Assembly (NCBI GenBank): GCA_029204045.2
Contig: CM055076.1
Span: 27,606,832-27,670,831 of the forward strand
DNA: 64,000 nucleotides
DNA from: Tillandsia leiboldiana
Lineage: Eukaryota; Streptophyta; Magnoliopsida; Poales; Bromeliaceae
Direction of reading: 5' to 3'
The notes under the pieces are model-generated. The model ran no database searches, had not been told where the DNA came from, and was given only the letters and a program-made list of their open reading frames with translations. The translations under genes and the position numbers were made by a program. Numbering within the stretch: the first letter of the stretch is position 1; every line of letters begins with the position of its first letter. Of the stretch, positions 1 to 13,626 are shown piece after piece.

Positions 1-1400
1 CTCTCCTGCATACCCACTGCGGGGCGGAGGCAAGGCAGGCCGCCTCTATCGTTCTTTTATCCGGAGTCGTCGCGCCCTCCTCCACCTTCGCCGAGCACGT
101 CGCTGGCCTCGGATGGGCGCCGTAGAAAAAGTACGAGAAAGCGGAGGGGAAGAAGAAGTAGGAAAAATAGTATAATTTTCGTCCAAAAAGTACAACTTTC
201 GTCTTAAAAATTATAATTTTTATTTTAAATAATATAATTTTTATTTCAAAAAATATAATTTTCGTCCAAAATAGCGTAAAATTCTTTTGAAATAATACAA
301 TTTTTATCATTTTCTTCTTTCTTTTTTGGTTCTTAACCATTCCTATAGGATTTTTTTTTTTTTTCTACTCTCCACATCTTTTTTTCACTATCGTGACCTC
401 TCTCTTGCTCTCTATCACAGCCACCGCTCTCGCCAAAAGTGTTCCTTGAAGAAGTGTGGGTGCATCTTCATCATCACCCTCATAGGGGACAGAGAGAGCT
501 ATCTCGGCTACAACCTCATCGCCTTTGTCCGCTCCGCTCTCATCCGTGCTCGCGATAGCATCCTTCTTCTTCAACGCCGGCATCGATGACTGTGCCGGCG
601 AAGAAATGAAGCGGAGGAAGAGGAGGCAGCACTGCCCTCGTTAATTATCGTTGCGAAGGGCAACGAAAGCAGTGGAGAAAGGTTGGAGAGAAAAAAAAAA
701 AATAAGAGAAAAAAAGAAAGGAGAAAAGAGAATAAAAATATTTTGATCAGTTTTCTAAATATCTGAGCCGAAAATGCAAAAAAAATAAAATAGTGACCTA
801 CTTTTGTAAAATCTCAAAATTGATGATTTTTTTATGCAAATTAGCCTTGATTAGTTTGATAGCAAAATTTTTTACTTTCACCATCTTTAATAATTGTGAT
901 GTATATTCTAGAGCACATCCATAGTTAGGCCAAAAGCTCTATGATAATGTGAAAACAATCTTTTTAATTTTCCTCCCAAAATTTGATATTTTTGTTTGCA
1001 ATAAATTTAATTTGGCCAAAAGGGAGTATACCATCCAAATGTGCTTCTAGTGACCTCAAAAAAGCAAAAGCAGTGTCTCAATAAATCCAAGTCCCTTTTT
1101 TTTTTTTTTTTTTTTTGGTGTGTGTGTCCTTTGATGCCAAGTGAATGTGCTTTGAAAGACCAATCATCAACCATCCACATGTCCCAAGGTACAAATATTA
1201 AAGCAATAATGTTATCTTATCACATCATCCCATGACAAGTGTAAGGTTGTCTCCTTAAGTGAGTGAACACCTGTTGAATTATTATTGGTTTTGATGGGTG
1301 GGACCCTTTTTTTAAATGACCCTTTAAATTTCACCATGTGGATGACCAATGGAGCCATCAAGCTTACCCCAAAAGTGTTTGCTTCACTTGGAAGGTTTTG
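1..1400. other. Intergenic DNA, no supported gene
   Basis: Bases 1-130 and about 380-690 are GC-richer than their surroundings and could be a decayed gene or transposon fragment. The only open frame there (365-583, minus strand) has no recognisable domain. The rest is AT-rich with homopolymer runs, including a T-run near 1098-1116. I see no gene, RNA or complete element. Confidence 0.5.
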
Positions 1401-1464
1401 GGCTTATAGGTCTCATTGAGTATTTATTTGTTTAGTATAATATTTCACCTAATTATAGTTAAAA

Positions 1465-1587
<123 letters not shown>

Positions 1588-1714
1588 TAAATATAATAAT
1601 TATAATTATATATATTTTATTTAGTTGAATATAGTAAAAAGTATTACAACTATAAGTATTTTATTTTGTTGTATGTGGTTAAGAAATATATTTACGAATT
1701 TTTATTATTTTATA

Positions 1715-2160
1715 GAGATAATTGCCTGTGTACCTCTTAAATCTGAAGAAATATCTGATTTACTCCTCTTATTTTTTTCTTTCTAATATATCCCTCATAC
1801 GTTCCACCGTTATTAAAAATACCTCTACCGTTTCCTTTTGTTAAGTTAATTAGGATTAAACTAGAGTTAAATAATAATCGGAGTTGAAAACTATCAGATA
1901 TATTTATTTTACCCCTATCTACGAAAACTATTGAAAATTTTAAGGGTAAATAAGAAAAGTTGGTTATGGTAGAAAGGTATATTTGAAAGGGTAAAATGGT
2001 AATTTCACACAAATAACGGTAGCTCCAAACGGTATACTAATAAAGTTTAACTTCAAGGGTTTTTTAGAAAGAAGTTGGAATATAAGAAGCGTAGTTTTAA
2101 TATTAATCTTCGTAAATATGAAAACAAAGAAATTTTTAAGGGTATATAGAAAATTGTCCC
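1715..2160 (+). mobile_element. MULE-type MITE, family M1, copy 1
   Basis: A non-coding element of about 446 bp, starting GAGATAATTGCCTGTGTACC and ending in AAATTGTCCC. It is flanked by an exact 9-bp target duplication, TATTTTATA (1706-1714 and 2161-2169). A 9-bp duplication is typical of Mutator-like elements. Related copies lie near 12.33, 41.68 and 54.41 kb, the last inverted inside the dehydrin intron. No transposase is encoded. Confidence 0.8.
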
Positions 2161-2169
2161 TATTTTATA

Positions 2170-3202
2170 TATATAGGGTGATGAGTTTAACTCCTATATA
2201 AGAAAGAAAGAAAAAAAATCTATTTAAAAAATTATTAGGAAGAGTAAATTTACTTTTATTTAAAATTATTTTCTTCAAATACCGCAGTTTCGCTTTCTCG
2301 TGCAGTTGAATTCAAATGCATCAAAACAAACGTCAGATTGAATTTGCATGCAGTTACAACTATAGTACAGTTATAACTATATATATATATATATAACCAA
2401 ACAGTCCTTTAAAGAAAATTAGCGTCATGTACATCAGATAAGATACCACAAAATGTAGTTGATGAATTATTTTTATCGATGATAATATTGGTAGTTATTT
2501 TCTAAGTGATGTGAGTAAAACGGTAAAAAGATAAATCACTAATAATTGGATTACTTTTTTCAAAATTTTCAATCCAAAACTAATCTAAGATATTTGATTT
2601 TGAAAATTTTCAAACAAAAAATGAGCTAATTTATGATTATAGCTGAAGTAAACTAAATCAAAATTATCGGCGTGATTTGATTTTGCAGGTTTTTCAATTT
2701 TATGCCCACTTGAAGTTTTACTTGCTAATTTCTGTGAAGAGTAATGCTACGTGTATACCTATAATATAAGTATAAATCTTATACCCTAGGATTTCTATGA
2801 CCTATATTTAGTCATTTATCTTATTCATTTTTGCCCTTTTTAACTACAAATTCAAAAGAAAAATAGTAAACTTCTGAATGTATATATGGATATAAAATTT
2901 ATATCTCTATATAGAGTGTATAGATAGTATTTTTTATTTTTATTTTTATTTTTATTTATTTATTTTTGTGAATTGTTTTTCTTTCTGTGCTGTTTGTCTA
3001 TAAAATGGATGGGCATTATTACTATTATTATTATTATTTTATTTTTTTGTGAGTAATAGTTTTTGTATATTTCTGGACTAGGTGTATGTCATATAATTCA
3101 CTCATCTAAGTGCTCACATTAATTTTGAACTTGTCTTATCAATATATAATTTTTTTACTAAAAAATTTAAAATTTTTTATAAACCTTAGGATGCATGGGA
3201 TG

Positions 3203-3204
<2 letters not shown>
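2170..3204. other. Intergenic AT-rich DNA
   Basis: No gene seen. About 2740-2930 looks like a degenerate relative of the 172-bp palindromic MITE at 27312 and 41408: it has a similar start (AATGCTACGTGTATACC) and a matching inverted end. Confidence 0.4.

Positions 3205-3277
<73 letters not shown>
3205..3277. repeat. (TA)n microsatellite
   Basis: About 36 TA units; left border of the fold-back cluster at 3.2-5.3 kb. Confidence 0.95.
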
Positions 3278-3280
<3 letters not shown>

Positions 3281-3459
3281 GAGCTCATATGCTTTTAAAG
3301 TACCAAATTATTAATGCATGTAGATTATTAGCTCTTGGGTTAAGTGAGTAGTTGGTGGAATAGCATGATCTAAGAGTTGGAATTAGTCAAAGGGATATAT
3401 CTAACTGTATAAAACTTACAAGTATCAATTGTTTGGTGTTTGTACAAGTATAGCAGCCG

Positions 3460-3507
<48 letters not shown>

Positions 3508-4041
3508 CTGCTACTATACTATTAGTAGCATGGAGGCCTTCGTGCTACCAAATTATTTTAGTGATGCATCTTTCGAACCGACGATCGGTTCCGTTAGACT
3601 TGATTTATACTATTGAAAATATTTAGAAACCGAATTTTATTATTTTTGGATATTATTTACATATCAAATGAGTAGTGTAAAAATAAATGGTTGAAAATAA
3701 AAATCTCATAAAAAAAATAGTAATAAAATATTTAAATTTTAAATCGAAAGTTTTGATCTTACTCTTTATGTTAAGTAAAATTTTTCATTAAAATTTCACA
3801 TTATTTAAATTATTCTATATCCTTTTGAACTTACAAACGTATCACATTGGCCATTAAAACTGTCACTTTTAAACCCTTTGATCACTTAGTAAATAATGTC
3901 GAAAAAATATAAAATTTGATTTATATATATTTTTAATAGTGTAGATTAAGTCTAATAAAATAGATCGTCGATTCCGAAACCACATCAGTGAAAACAATTT
4001 AGTAGCACGGAGGTCTCCGTGCTACCGATAGTATAGTAGTC

Positions 4042-4092
<51 letters not shown>

Positions 4093-4850
4093 CTAGGCTA
4101 GAATACTATCGCTAGCACCAAGTCATTGATGCTACCAATTTTTTAGCCTTTGGATTAAAAGATGCGCGGTTAGGATGATAGTGGTCCTCTAAGGTTTAGT
4201 GGGTGGTTGGTTGAATAATAAAAATTATATGAGACTACTATAATCCCAACCGCACATCCTTTCAGCTAAAGACTGAAAATTTGGTAGCACCAATTGCTTG
4301 GTGCTATTGATAGTATTTCAACCGGACTATATATATATAATTGAGCTCCTACACTTTTAAAAGTACTAAGTTATTGATGTTTGTAGGTTTTTAATTAGTT
4401 CTTGGATGAAAAGATGTGTGGTTAGGATGATAGTAGGTTTTTTGGGTTAAGTGAGTAGTTGGTGAAATAGAATGATCTAAGAAATAAAATTAGTCAAAGA
4501 ATTAGATCTAACGGTAGAAAATTTACAAACACTAAATACTTGGTGCTTGTATTAGCACAGTAACCGAACACACACACTCTCTCTGTACGCCTACACCCCA
4601 AATGGTGTAATATATATATATATATAGAGCTAGGCTGGAATACTATTAATAGTACCAAGTTATTGGTGCTACTAAGTTTTTAACCATTGGATCAAAAGAT
4701 ATGTGGTTGAGATGATAGTGGGCCCCTTGGGTTTAATAGGTGGTTGGAAAATAGTAAAATCTAACAGGTGAAAATAATATAAGAAATTGATCTAAGTGTA
4801 GAAAACTTGATAGCACCAAATGCTTGGTACTATCGATAGTATAGTAGCCG

Positions 4851-4853
<3 letters not shown>
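3278..4853. mobile_element. Cluster of fold-back elements separated by (TA)n
   Basis: Consecutive segments at about 3278-3462, 3505-4045, 4092-4327, 4339-4571 and 4626-4853 share inverted ends. The left end resembles GGCTAGAATACTATCGATAG, with its complement (ACTATCGATAGTATTCTAGCC type) on the right. Most segments are bounded on both sides by TA repeats (3463-3504, 4046-4091, 4611-4625, 4854-4931). Each can fold into a long imperfect hairpin. They resemble Micron, the microsatellite-targeting element described in rice, in insertion habit; I do not claim sequence homology to Micron. Confidence 0.7.

Positions 4854-4931
<78 letters not shown>
4854..4931. repeat. (TA)n microsatellite
   Basis: About 39 TA units between two fold-back elements. 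Confidence 0.95.
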
Positions 4932-4934
<3 letters not shown>

Positions 4935-5207
4935 GTGCTGGAATGCTATTGATAGCACCGGCCCAACTTTGCTACTGATCATTTTGTAGTCATTGGATTG
5001 CATTGAGATTCGTACAAGCCCTTTAATGAAAAAGAAAAGTTTTTACTTTTTACTTTTTCTTTTTACTTTTTCTTTTCTCTTTTTTTCATTAAAGGGTTTT
5101 TCTTTTCTCTTTTTTTCATTAAAGGGCTTGCACGAATCTCAATGCGATCCAATGGCTATAAAATGGGTGGCAAAGTTGGACTGGTGCTATCAATAGCATT
5201 CCAGCCC

Positions 5208-5210
<3 letters not shown>
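4932..5210. mobile_element. Fold-back element, long-stem variant
   Basis: Bounded by (TA)n at 4854-4931 and 5211-5277. The left arm has GTGCTGGAATGCTATTGATAG, then a segment around CATTGAGATTCGTACAAGCC. The right arm carries the complements (GGCTTGCACGAATCTCAATG, then CTATCAATAGCATTCCAGC). Duplicated T-rich and CTTTTC-rich repeats fill the loop (5035-5125). Confidence 0.7.
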
Positions 5211-5279
<69 letters not shown>

Positions 5280-5298
5280 AGAGAGAGAGAGAGAGAGA
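5211..5298. repeat. Compound (TA)n-(GA)n microsatellite
   Basis: TA units from 5211 to 5277, followed directly by a GA run to 5298. Confidence 0.95.
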
Positions 5299-5861
5299 GG
5301 TGTACATGTAGCATATTTTTTATTTTTTATTTGTACTTATTATAGTACAGGTGGTTGGACTATAGAGAGTCCTATACAAGTCGTGACATATTGAAGAAAT
5401 TTGTAATTAGATATAATATTGTTTGTATCTCTTTCCAAAAAAAAAAAAAAAAAAAAAAAAAACAACAGAAATAAAAAGTATATGTCCCTTTTAAGGTGTA
5501 CTATACCTTAGTTATTAATGGTACACAGTTTGTTTGGTTGATTATCTACCCCGAGCTTGATCACCTCATGCTATTTATTAATGTTCTGAGAATCGATTTG
5601 GTCATTGAACTAGTAAAGAGAGTGATTTGGATCAGTGGTTCAACCAGTCGAATCGTTTTGTAAAATATAGTATAAATATATGTATATTCTATCTCTATAT
5701 CGTATATAAGTATATATTGGTTTTCTTGACATGGTTAGTTATCATTTGCGAAATTTTTTATCACTGATTATATATATTTGATTTATTGTTGATCAATGAT
5801 TTTAGAAGTGTTGGCGTAAGAAAAATAAGGTGGTCGTAGATTGCCATACAAAGGCGAAGGA
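5299..5861. other. Intergenic DNA, nothing recognised
   Basis: AT-rich, with a long A-run at 5438-5462. No gene or bounded element seen. Confidence 0.4.
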
Positions 5862-5864
5862 GAT

Positions 5865-6122
5865 CACTACAACAAAATTAGGCTATAGTGACACTTTTAA
5901 GTGTTTCTAAAATTTAAAAAAAGTGTCGCTGACAAAAATACCGACACTTATTGTAAGTGTTGCTATATGTGCCGTCGCTAGGGTGTATAACGACATATTT
6001 TTGTAATGTGTTTCAAAAATGTGTCCCTATAATCTAATTTTGGATATAGATGGAATATAGATAGAACACTTATACAAAAGTGTCACAAATATGTGTCCCT
6101 ATAACATAATTTTGTTGTAGTG
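5865..6122. mobile_element. CACTA-type MITE (258 bp)
   Basis: Perfect terminal inverted repeats: CACTACAACAAAATTA on the left and TAATTTTGTTGTAGTG on the right. It is flanked by a 3-bp target duplication GAT (5862-5864 and 6123-6125). Both features are diagnostic of CACTA/CMC elements. It encodes nothing. Degenerate relatives are visible inside the RING duplication near 29640-29730, 37043-37130 and 39340-39500. Confidence 0.85.
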
Positions 6123-6521
6123 GATAAGGACAGGTGGTACATTAGGAGCCGAAAAAAAAACGCTTGAAGATGAAGAGGTTTTAGGCAGAAACGGTTGGAA
6201 ACATGGGGCATGATTTTCGCAATCAGTGAAATCGTGGCTATAGCACTCCCCACTATGCGAGCTGATCGATAATGCAGACTGACAGAAATACTATAAATAA
6301 TATTTTTGAAGTATATAATAATGTTCTTACACACACAGAAAAGATCACTTTTACTAATTTTCTTCAATTTATAGTTTTTCTAAGAGTAGTCTAACTTGTA
6401 ATCTTTTCTTTTCCTATATTTACAGTTTTTCCAAGAAGTAATCAAAACTTATAATCCAAGTTTCCATATAACACAATTGATTCGGTTCACTCAACCAACT
6501 CTTCTGATCAGCCGAGTATTC

Positions 6522-6996
6522 TGTGACACCCCAATAGTCCCACATCGGATGGAGATGTGGTTGCGTTTGGATTTATAAGAGGCATGGACACTAGTAATAA
6601 TAGCTGGTTTTAAGCATTTTGGGTTGTGGTTCGGGCCCAACGAGTTATTATTACTAGTGGGCCGGGTCGTTATATTTGGTATCCGAACCAATAACCAGCC
6701 GAAAGCGTGTAGCGAGTCTCGGCCGAGCTTGGGTCTAGATGACAGGGCTAGCAAGACTAGTCTCACATCGTCTGGTGATTTTGGATTGCTGTGTGTGTAT
6801 TTGGGCTGGCTGACGAGGACGTCATGTCTAAACGGGAAGAGTCTGTGACACCCCAATAGTCCCACATCGGATGGGGATGTGGTTGTATTTGAATTTATAA
6901 GAGACATGAACACTAGTAATAATAACCGGGTTTAAGCATTTTGGAATGTGATTTGGACCCAACGAGTTATTATTGCTAGTGGGTCGAATCGTTACA
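6522..6996 (+). mobile_element. TRIM retrotransposon, family T1, complete copy
   Basis: Two LTRs of 153 bp (6522-6674 and 6844-6996) begin TGTGACACCCCAATAGTCCC and end GGTCGTTATA or TCGTTACA. Directly after LTR1, TTTGGTATCCGAACC matches an initiator-Met tRNA primer-binding site of the usual TGGTATCAGAGC type. A purine-rich stretch (AAACGGGAAGAG) precedes LTR2. The interior is only 169 bp and codes for nothing. Flanking pentamers are TATTC and TCTTC, an imperfect target duplication. Other copies lie at 9963-10404, 18.7-19.6 kb and 61877-62342. Confidence 0.85.
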
Positions 6997-7705
6997 TCTT
7001 CTTTCTGAGCTTTCAGCTCTCGTTTGTTAACTGAGTTAGAACCTGACTGAGCTGATATCTCTTCAAACGAATCACTTGATTTGATCGTAATACATTCGAG
7101 GGTCAATCCAGAAACCGATCCACAGCTGAAAGACACACTTGACTCGGTCAACGATTTGATCTGGTTAAGATCCTTGCAAATCCGGTTTCTAAACCAACAG
7201 GATGCTACAATGAACTGGTAGTCGGATCAGTTTTCAGTTAACGCGATTCGACCGGCCCGCTTCGTCCAATACCTTGAACATTGTTATTTGTCACACTTTG
7301 ATACCGAAATTATGCTTAACTTTTGCTAGCATTCGTCTAATTTTGTGTTACTATCTAAGTAGCATTACTATCTAAACTCAAGAAAAGGTAAACTATGTAT
7401 ATCTTTAAATATGAAAAAAACTTTCTGTATACCTCAAAAAAAGTGTACATCTTACATTCCACCTATCTAAGGGTAGGGTAAATTTTATCCATCACTTCAA
7501 AGTGATGGATGTAGAAACCCCCACTCTTGGATGGGTGGAGGTGTGAGATGTACACACATAAATGGGTGTACAGATAGCATTGCTCTTTAAATATTTCTAT
7601 CAGCCATTTAAGTGTAAATTATATTAACATTTTTTTTAATAATCTTCTATCACATAATACTAAAAAGAAAATACTATATGACCAGAGACGGAGCCATATG
7701 GAGAT
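6997..7705. other. Intergenic DNA, nothing recognised
   Basis: Mixed-composition sequence without a supported gene. About 7390-7590 has an inverted-repeat layout loosely like the 172-bp palindromic MITE (ends near GGTAAACTATGTATATC and ACAGATAGCATTGC). Confidence 0.4.
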
Positions 7706-7713
7706 CCACAGTC

Positions 7714-9480
<1,767 letters not shown>

Positions 9481-9962
9481 CTTTTAATTTGTATGGAGGA
9501 GATATGTGAAATAATTCTCTAACCCCACATTCAAACTAATCCACAAATAACTTTCTTTGTGGGCCAACAAACTTTACCAAAAATCAACCCTAGTTAGGTT
9601 AGTCAGGACAATTGGAATTTTAACACCAAGAAGACCTCACTTTTTTTTTTTTCCCCCTTTTTTAACTTTTAAATTGAAGTAGAAAAAAATAAATAAATTA
9701 TTGTAGTTATATTGAAGTAGAAAAAAATAAATTATTGTAGTTATATTCTTGTTTAGTGATTTTTTTTTTGGGTATAATAAAAGCATTGTCTCATTCCAAT
9801 ATTTTCATTTTACAAAATCCAACATAATAATTGCAATAGAAGAATCCTTATATTTTTGTATCATAAATTTCTATCATCCAATCGCAAACTGTAATTATAT
9901 GTGTATCTGTATTTTCTATATGAAATTCATATCTTGAAAATGGATAGCCAGAGAATGTCGAG

Positions 9963-10404
9963 TGTGACACCTTAATAGTCTCACGTCGGATAGAAATATA
10001 ATTATATTTGGGTATATAAGAGATATGGACACTAATAATAATAACTGAGCTTAAATATTTTGGATTGTGCTTTAGGTCCAACGAGTTATTATTGCTAGTG
10101 GGTCGGGTCGTTACATTTGATATTCCAGTTATCAGTCAGAAGTGTGTGGCGAATTTCAGATGAGTCTGAGTCTAAATGACAGGACTAGCGAGAAAAATTT
10201 CACATCGTCTGATGATTTTGGGCCGTGTGTGCTTGGGCTGACGAGAACTGACGTCAGGCTTAAACATGCAGGAGAATCTGTGATATCCCAATAGTATAGT
10301 TGTGTTTGGATATATAAGAGATATTGACACTAGTAATAATAACTGAGCTTAAATATTTTTTGAGACCCAACGAGTTATTATTGTTGGTGGACCGGATCGT
10401 TACA
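9963..10404 (+). mobile_element. TRIM retrotransposon, family T1, copy 2
   Basis: LTR1 9963-10115 (starts TGTGACACCTTAATAG, ends GGGTCGTTACA) and LTR2 10279-10404 (starts TGTGATATCCCAATAG, with an internal deletion). A perfect 5-bp target duplication TCGAG flanks it (9958-9962 and 10405-10409). TTTGATATTCC follows LTR1 at the primer-binding position. It is more diverged than the copy at 6.5 kb. Confidence 0.85.
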
Positions 10405-10549
10405 TCGAGCTTCTCCATTCAATATTGTAGGGAAGGTTCATTTGATCATAAATTGAATTTGAAAATTGAAAAAGAAAAAGGAAAAGTGGAGGAGATAGTT
10501 TTTATTTCGAGAAAAAAAGATAGCATGCTATCCGCTTCATTTATAAGGT

Positions 10550-11200
10550 AAATGAATCAGGCTACAGTAGTAAGACAATTAGATCTCGAAAAATAAAATA
10601 ATAATAAAATAAAATAAAATAAAATAAAAATATTAATAAATATTAATAATAAAAAAAATTTAAAATAAAATAAAAAAATACTGAATCACAACGAATTATG
10701 CTACAGTAGTAAGACAATTAGATCTCGAAAAATAAAATAATAATAAAATAAAATAAAATAAAAATAAAAATATTAATAAATATTAATAATAAAAAAAAAT
10801 AAAAAAAAAGAAATAAAAAAATATTGAATCACAACGAATCACAGCTAACTAGAGTTTGTTAAAACCGAATCACAGCGAATCCGAAAGGGTAATTCATTCA
10901 TAAGGTAAATGAATTATTCATAAGGTAAATGAATAGTTCATAAGGTAAACGAATCACAGCTAACTAATAAATGAATACTGAATCATTCATAAGGTAAATA
11001 AATTATGCTACAGTAATAAGATAATTAGATCTCGAAAAATAAAATAAAAATAAAATAAAATAAAATAAAAATAAAAATATTACTAAATATTAATAATAAA
11101 AAAAAAAATTTAAAAAAGAAATAAAAAAATACTGAATCATAACGAATCACAGCTAACTAGAGTTTGTTAAAACCGAATCACAGCGAATCCGAAAGGGTGA
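10550..11200. repeat. Local direct repeats, A-rich
   Basis: A segment containing GCTACAGTAGTAAGACAATT followed by AATAAAATAAAA-type simple sequence recurs near 10560, 10690 and 11005. A second motif, AATCACAGCGAATCCGAAAG, occurs twice (about 10870 and 11175). This looks like local duplication. Confidence 0.7.
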
Positions 11201-11991
11201 TGTTCCCCGAGCATCGATTGCATCCACCAATCTATCTCCCGGTCTTCCCAAATTGCCTAACAAGTCTTTTGACCCAAATAACTGTAAGTAGGAGATCAGT
11301 AACTGAAAAATTACTTTATTCCTAATTATTCAGATCCCCTACCAAATAATCGAAGAAGATGGATTTAAGAAAAGTCAGCCCTAACCCTTTGAGCCCTGCA
11401 GCAGGCTGCTCGACTTTTTTCTTTCGCATGTCAGTTCAGTCTTGCTTCGAATTAACGAGTCTTGTGTTGGGTCTAGTTTTTCTAGAACTAAAAAAAATAA
11501 AAAAAATTGTGTGTTTTGACTTTTTAAACTTTTTTTGATCCTAATTTATTAAATTCAACTATTTCACTTTCGACCAATCTCGGACGCAAAGAATCTTAAA
11601 TTTTTGCAATTTGGTCCGAATGCGCCAATGAAATGTTAACTTGATGTGAAATTGGCCTTAATTTTGTTCTTATTCGTGCATATTTCAAGGCATATATTTT
11701 CTATAATTCCGTGTGCTAGAATTTTTGGAATAATATCTAATTTATTCTTACCTAGAATTTTTTTTTTTTTTGTATAATTTTATTTTTAGTATTTTTGAGG
11801 GTATATTTGAAAGAATTTGAATTTTACAAAGGGTATATTTGAAACGACAAATTTTTGAGGGACAGATATAAAAGTGGTTTTGTATTTATGGTTATATAGC
11901 AATATCTCCTAAATTTTTCTGTATAATAGAAAAAGTTAATTTCTAAATATATCGAATATCAGATATATTATTTTTTAAAAATTTTTAAATT

Positions 11992-11994
<3 letters not shown>
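11201..11994. other. Intergenic DNA, nothing recognised
   Basis: AT-rich; no supported gene. A member of a dispersed repeat (the TATATCGAATATCAGATATATT type) begins near 11900 and recurs near 18.1, 28.55, 51.05, 52.94 and 55.48 kb. Confidence 0.4.

Positions 11995-12051
<57 letters not shown>
11995..12051. repeat. (TA)n microsatellite
   Basis: About 28 TA units inside the dispersed AT-rich repeat that begins near 11900. Confidence 0.95.
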
Positions 12052-12053
<2 letters not shown>

Positions 12054-12268
12054 TTTATTACCGTTAGTTCATTATTTATTTTTTAATAGAATATATAAAA
12101 AATGTCAGTTTTATCCTTTCAAATATGTCTCTCTAAAAATTCTAACTGTTAAAATAATATAAAAATAAAATGTTTGAAAGAGTAAAAAGATAAATTTATC
12201 TCACTGGCTAACAAGGGTTAAGTATTTAACCTATGATTAATCATATTTTTCTAATAAATATTGACGGT

Positions 12269-12270
<2 letters not shown>

Positions 12271-12324
<54 letters not shown>
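12271..12324. repeat. (TA)n microsatellite
   Basis: About 27 TA units, directly abutting MITE family M1 copy 2. Confidence 0.95.
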
Positions 12325-12330
<6 letters not shown>

Positions 12331-12768
12331 TAATTGCCTGTGTACCCCTGAAATCTAAAGAAATATCTAATTTACCTTTTTTATTTTTTTCTTTTCAATA
12401 TACCCTTCATACGTTACACCGTTATTAAAAATACTCATACCGTTTTCCTTTGTTAAGTTAACTAGGGTTAAACTAGAATTAAATAATAATCGGAGTTGAA
12501 AACTATCAGATATACCTATTTTGTCCCTATCTACCAAAACTATTGAAAATTTTAAGGATACATAAGAAAAGTTGGTTATGGTAGAAGGGTATATTTAAAA
12601 GGGCAAAATAGTAATTTCACACAGATAACGGCAGCTCAGAGTTTAACTTCAGTGGTATTTTAGAAAGAAGTTGGAACGTAAGAAAGATAGTTTTAATATT
12701 AGCCTTCTAAGAGGGGTAAATCTAAAAACAGAAAAAATTTTAGGGGTATAAAGAAAATTGCTCCATTT
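12325..12768 (+). mobile_element. MULE-type MITE, family M1, copy 2
   Basis: Collinear with the copy at 1715-2160: it starts GAGATAATTGCCTGTGTACC and ends near GAAAATTGCTCC. The left flank is a TA tract and no clean target duplication can be read. No coding capacity. Confidence 0.7.
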
Positions 12769-13040
12769 ACAAAATACTGTATGAAATTTACCCTCCAATA
12801 GAAAATGTTGCTATTGCTCCAATATAAAAACCACTACACTATTCAGTTCTTCTCTATATAAGATCAATTGTGAGCAGTCAATCTAATAACTCTGGTAGAC
12901 CCACTTTTATATAAACGAAGAAATTATTTAGCATATGAAAAAAATTCTACGCACAGAGTGGTGAGAAGTGAAAAAATTGCTTCTGATACTAAAAGTAGTC
13001 TCGACTCATGTTCCCCTCTCATCAAGCTTGGGATAGTTAT

Positions 13041-13621
13041 TGTTAGGATTTGGTTAGTTTTGTAATTAAATTTTAATTGGATTAGGATTAATATTTAAAT
13101 TTGTTAGAGATAAATTAATTTAGATTTAAATATTAATTAAAGTATAATCCTAATTTAAGTAGATTTGGGTTTATCTTGAGCAGAGTTTATATATATATCT
13201 CTAATGTAGAGAGCATATATATAAGTACGTATGATCTTGATGATGATGATGATTGTACGATACAAAAAAGAGAGAAAATAGAGAAGTTTTCTAGGTTTAT
13301 AGAAGACGAGAGAAGGGTGAGAGAGATTCAGGAGGAGGGCTAAGGTTGAAGCTACTCTATTGCAGAAGAGAAGTATGTGTAATCGGTGTAATTCTTCTCT
13401 TAGTTAATGAATCTTATTTCACCCGCATATTTTCTTGTATTGGTTTTTCTTCTCTTTGTAGTTGTATTGGTTCCAGTTTTGTTGAGAGGACGAAAAAATC
13501 CAATTTGACGTTTTCGCTGCGGAATCCCAACTCTAGGCGGTACCAGAGCGGATTGCGGTATCGAAACGGGTTGCGGATTCAGAGAATCTGGTATCGGAGC
13601 GAGTACCGGATTTTTCCAACA
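13041..13621 (+). mobile_element. Solo-LTR-like element with 5-bp target duplication
   Basis: Starts TGTTAGGATTTGG, ends TTTTTCCAACA, and is flanked by perfect GTTAT pentamers (13036-13040 and 13622-13626). A neighbouring copy of the flanking DNA near 13790-13835 (AGAATAGTTATTGGGAAATT) looks like the empty site. The last 80 bases contain two sequences resembling primer-binding sites (GGTACCAGAGCGG, TGGTATCGGAGCG), unusual for a pure solo LTR. No gene is supported inside. Confidence 0.7.
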
Positions 13622-13626
13622 GTTAT

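Noticed and set aside
365..583. 72-residue minus-strand frame in GC-richer DNA
   Set aside because: No domain, no supporting neighbours, and the same stretch is open on the other strand; likely decayed repeat or gene scrap.
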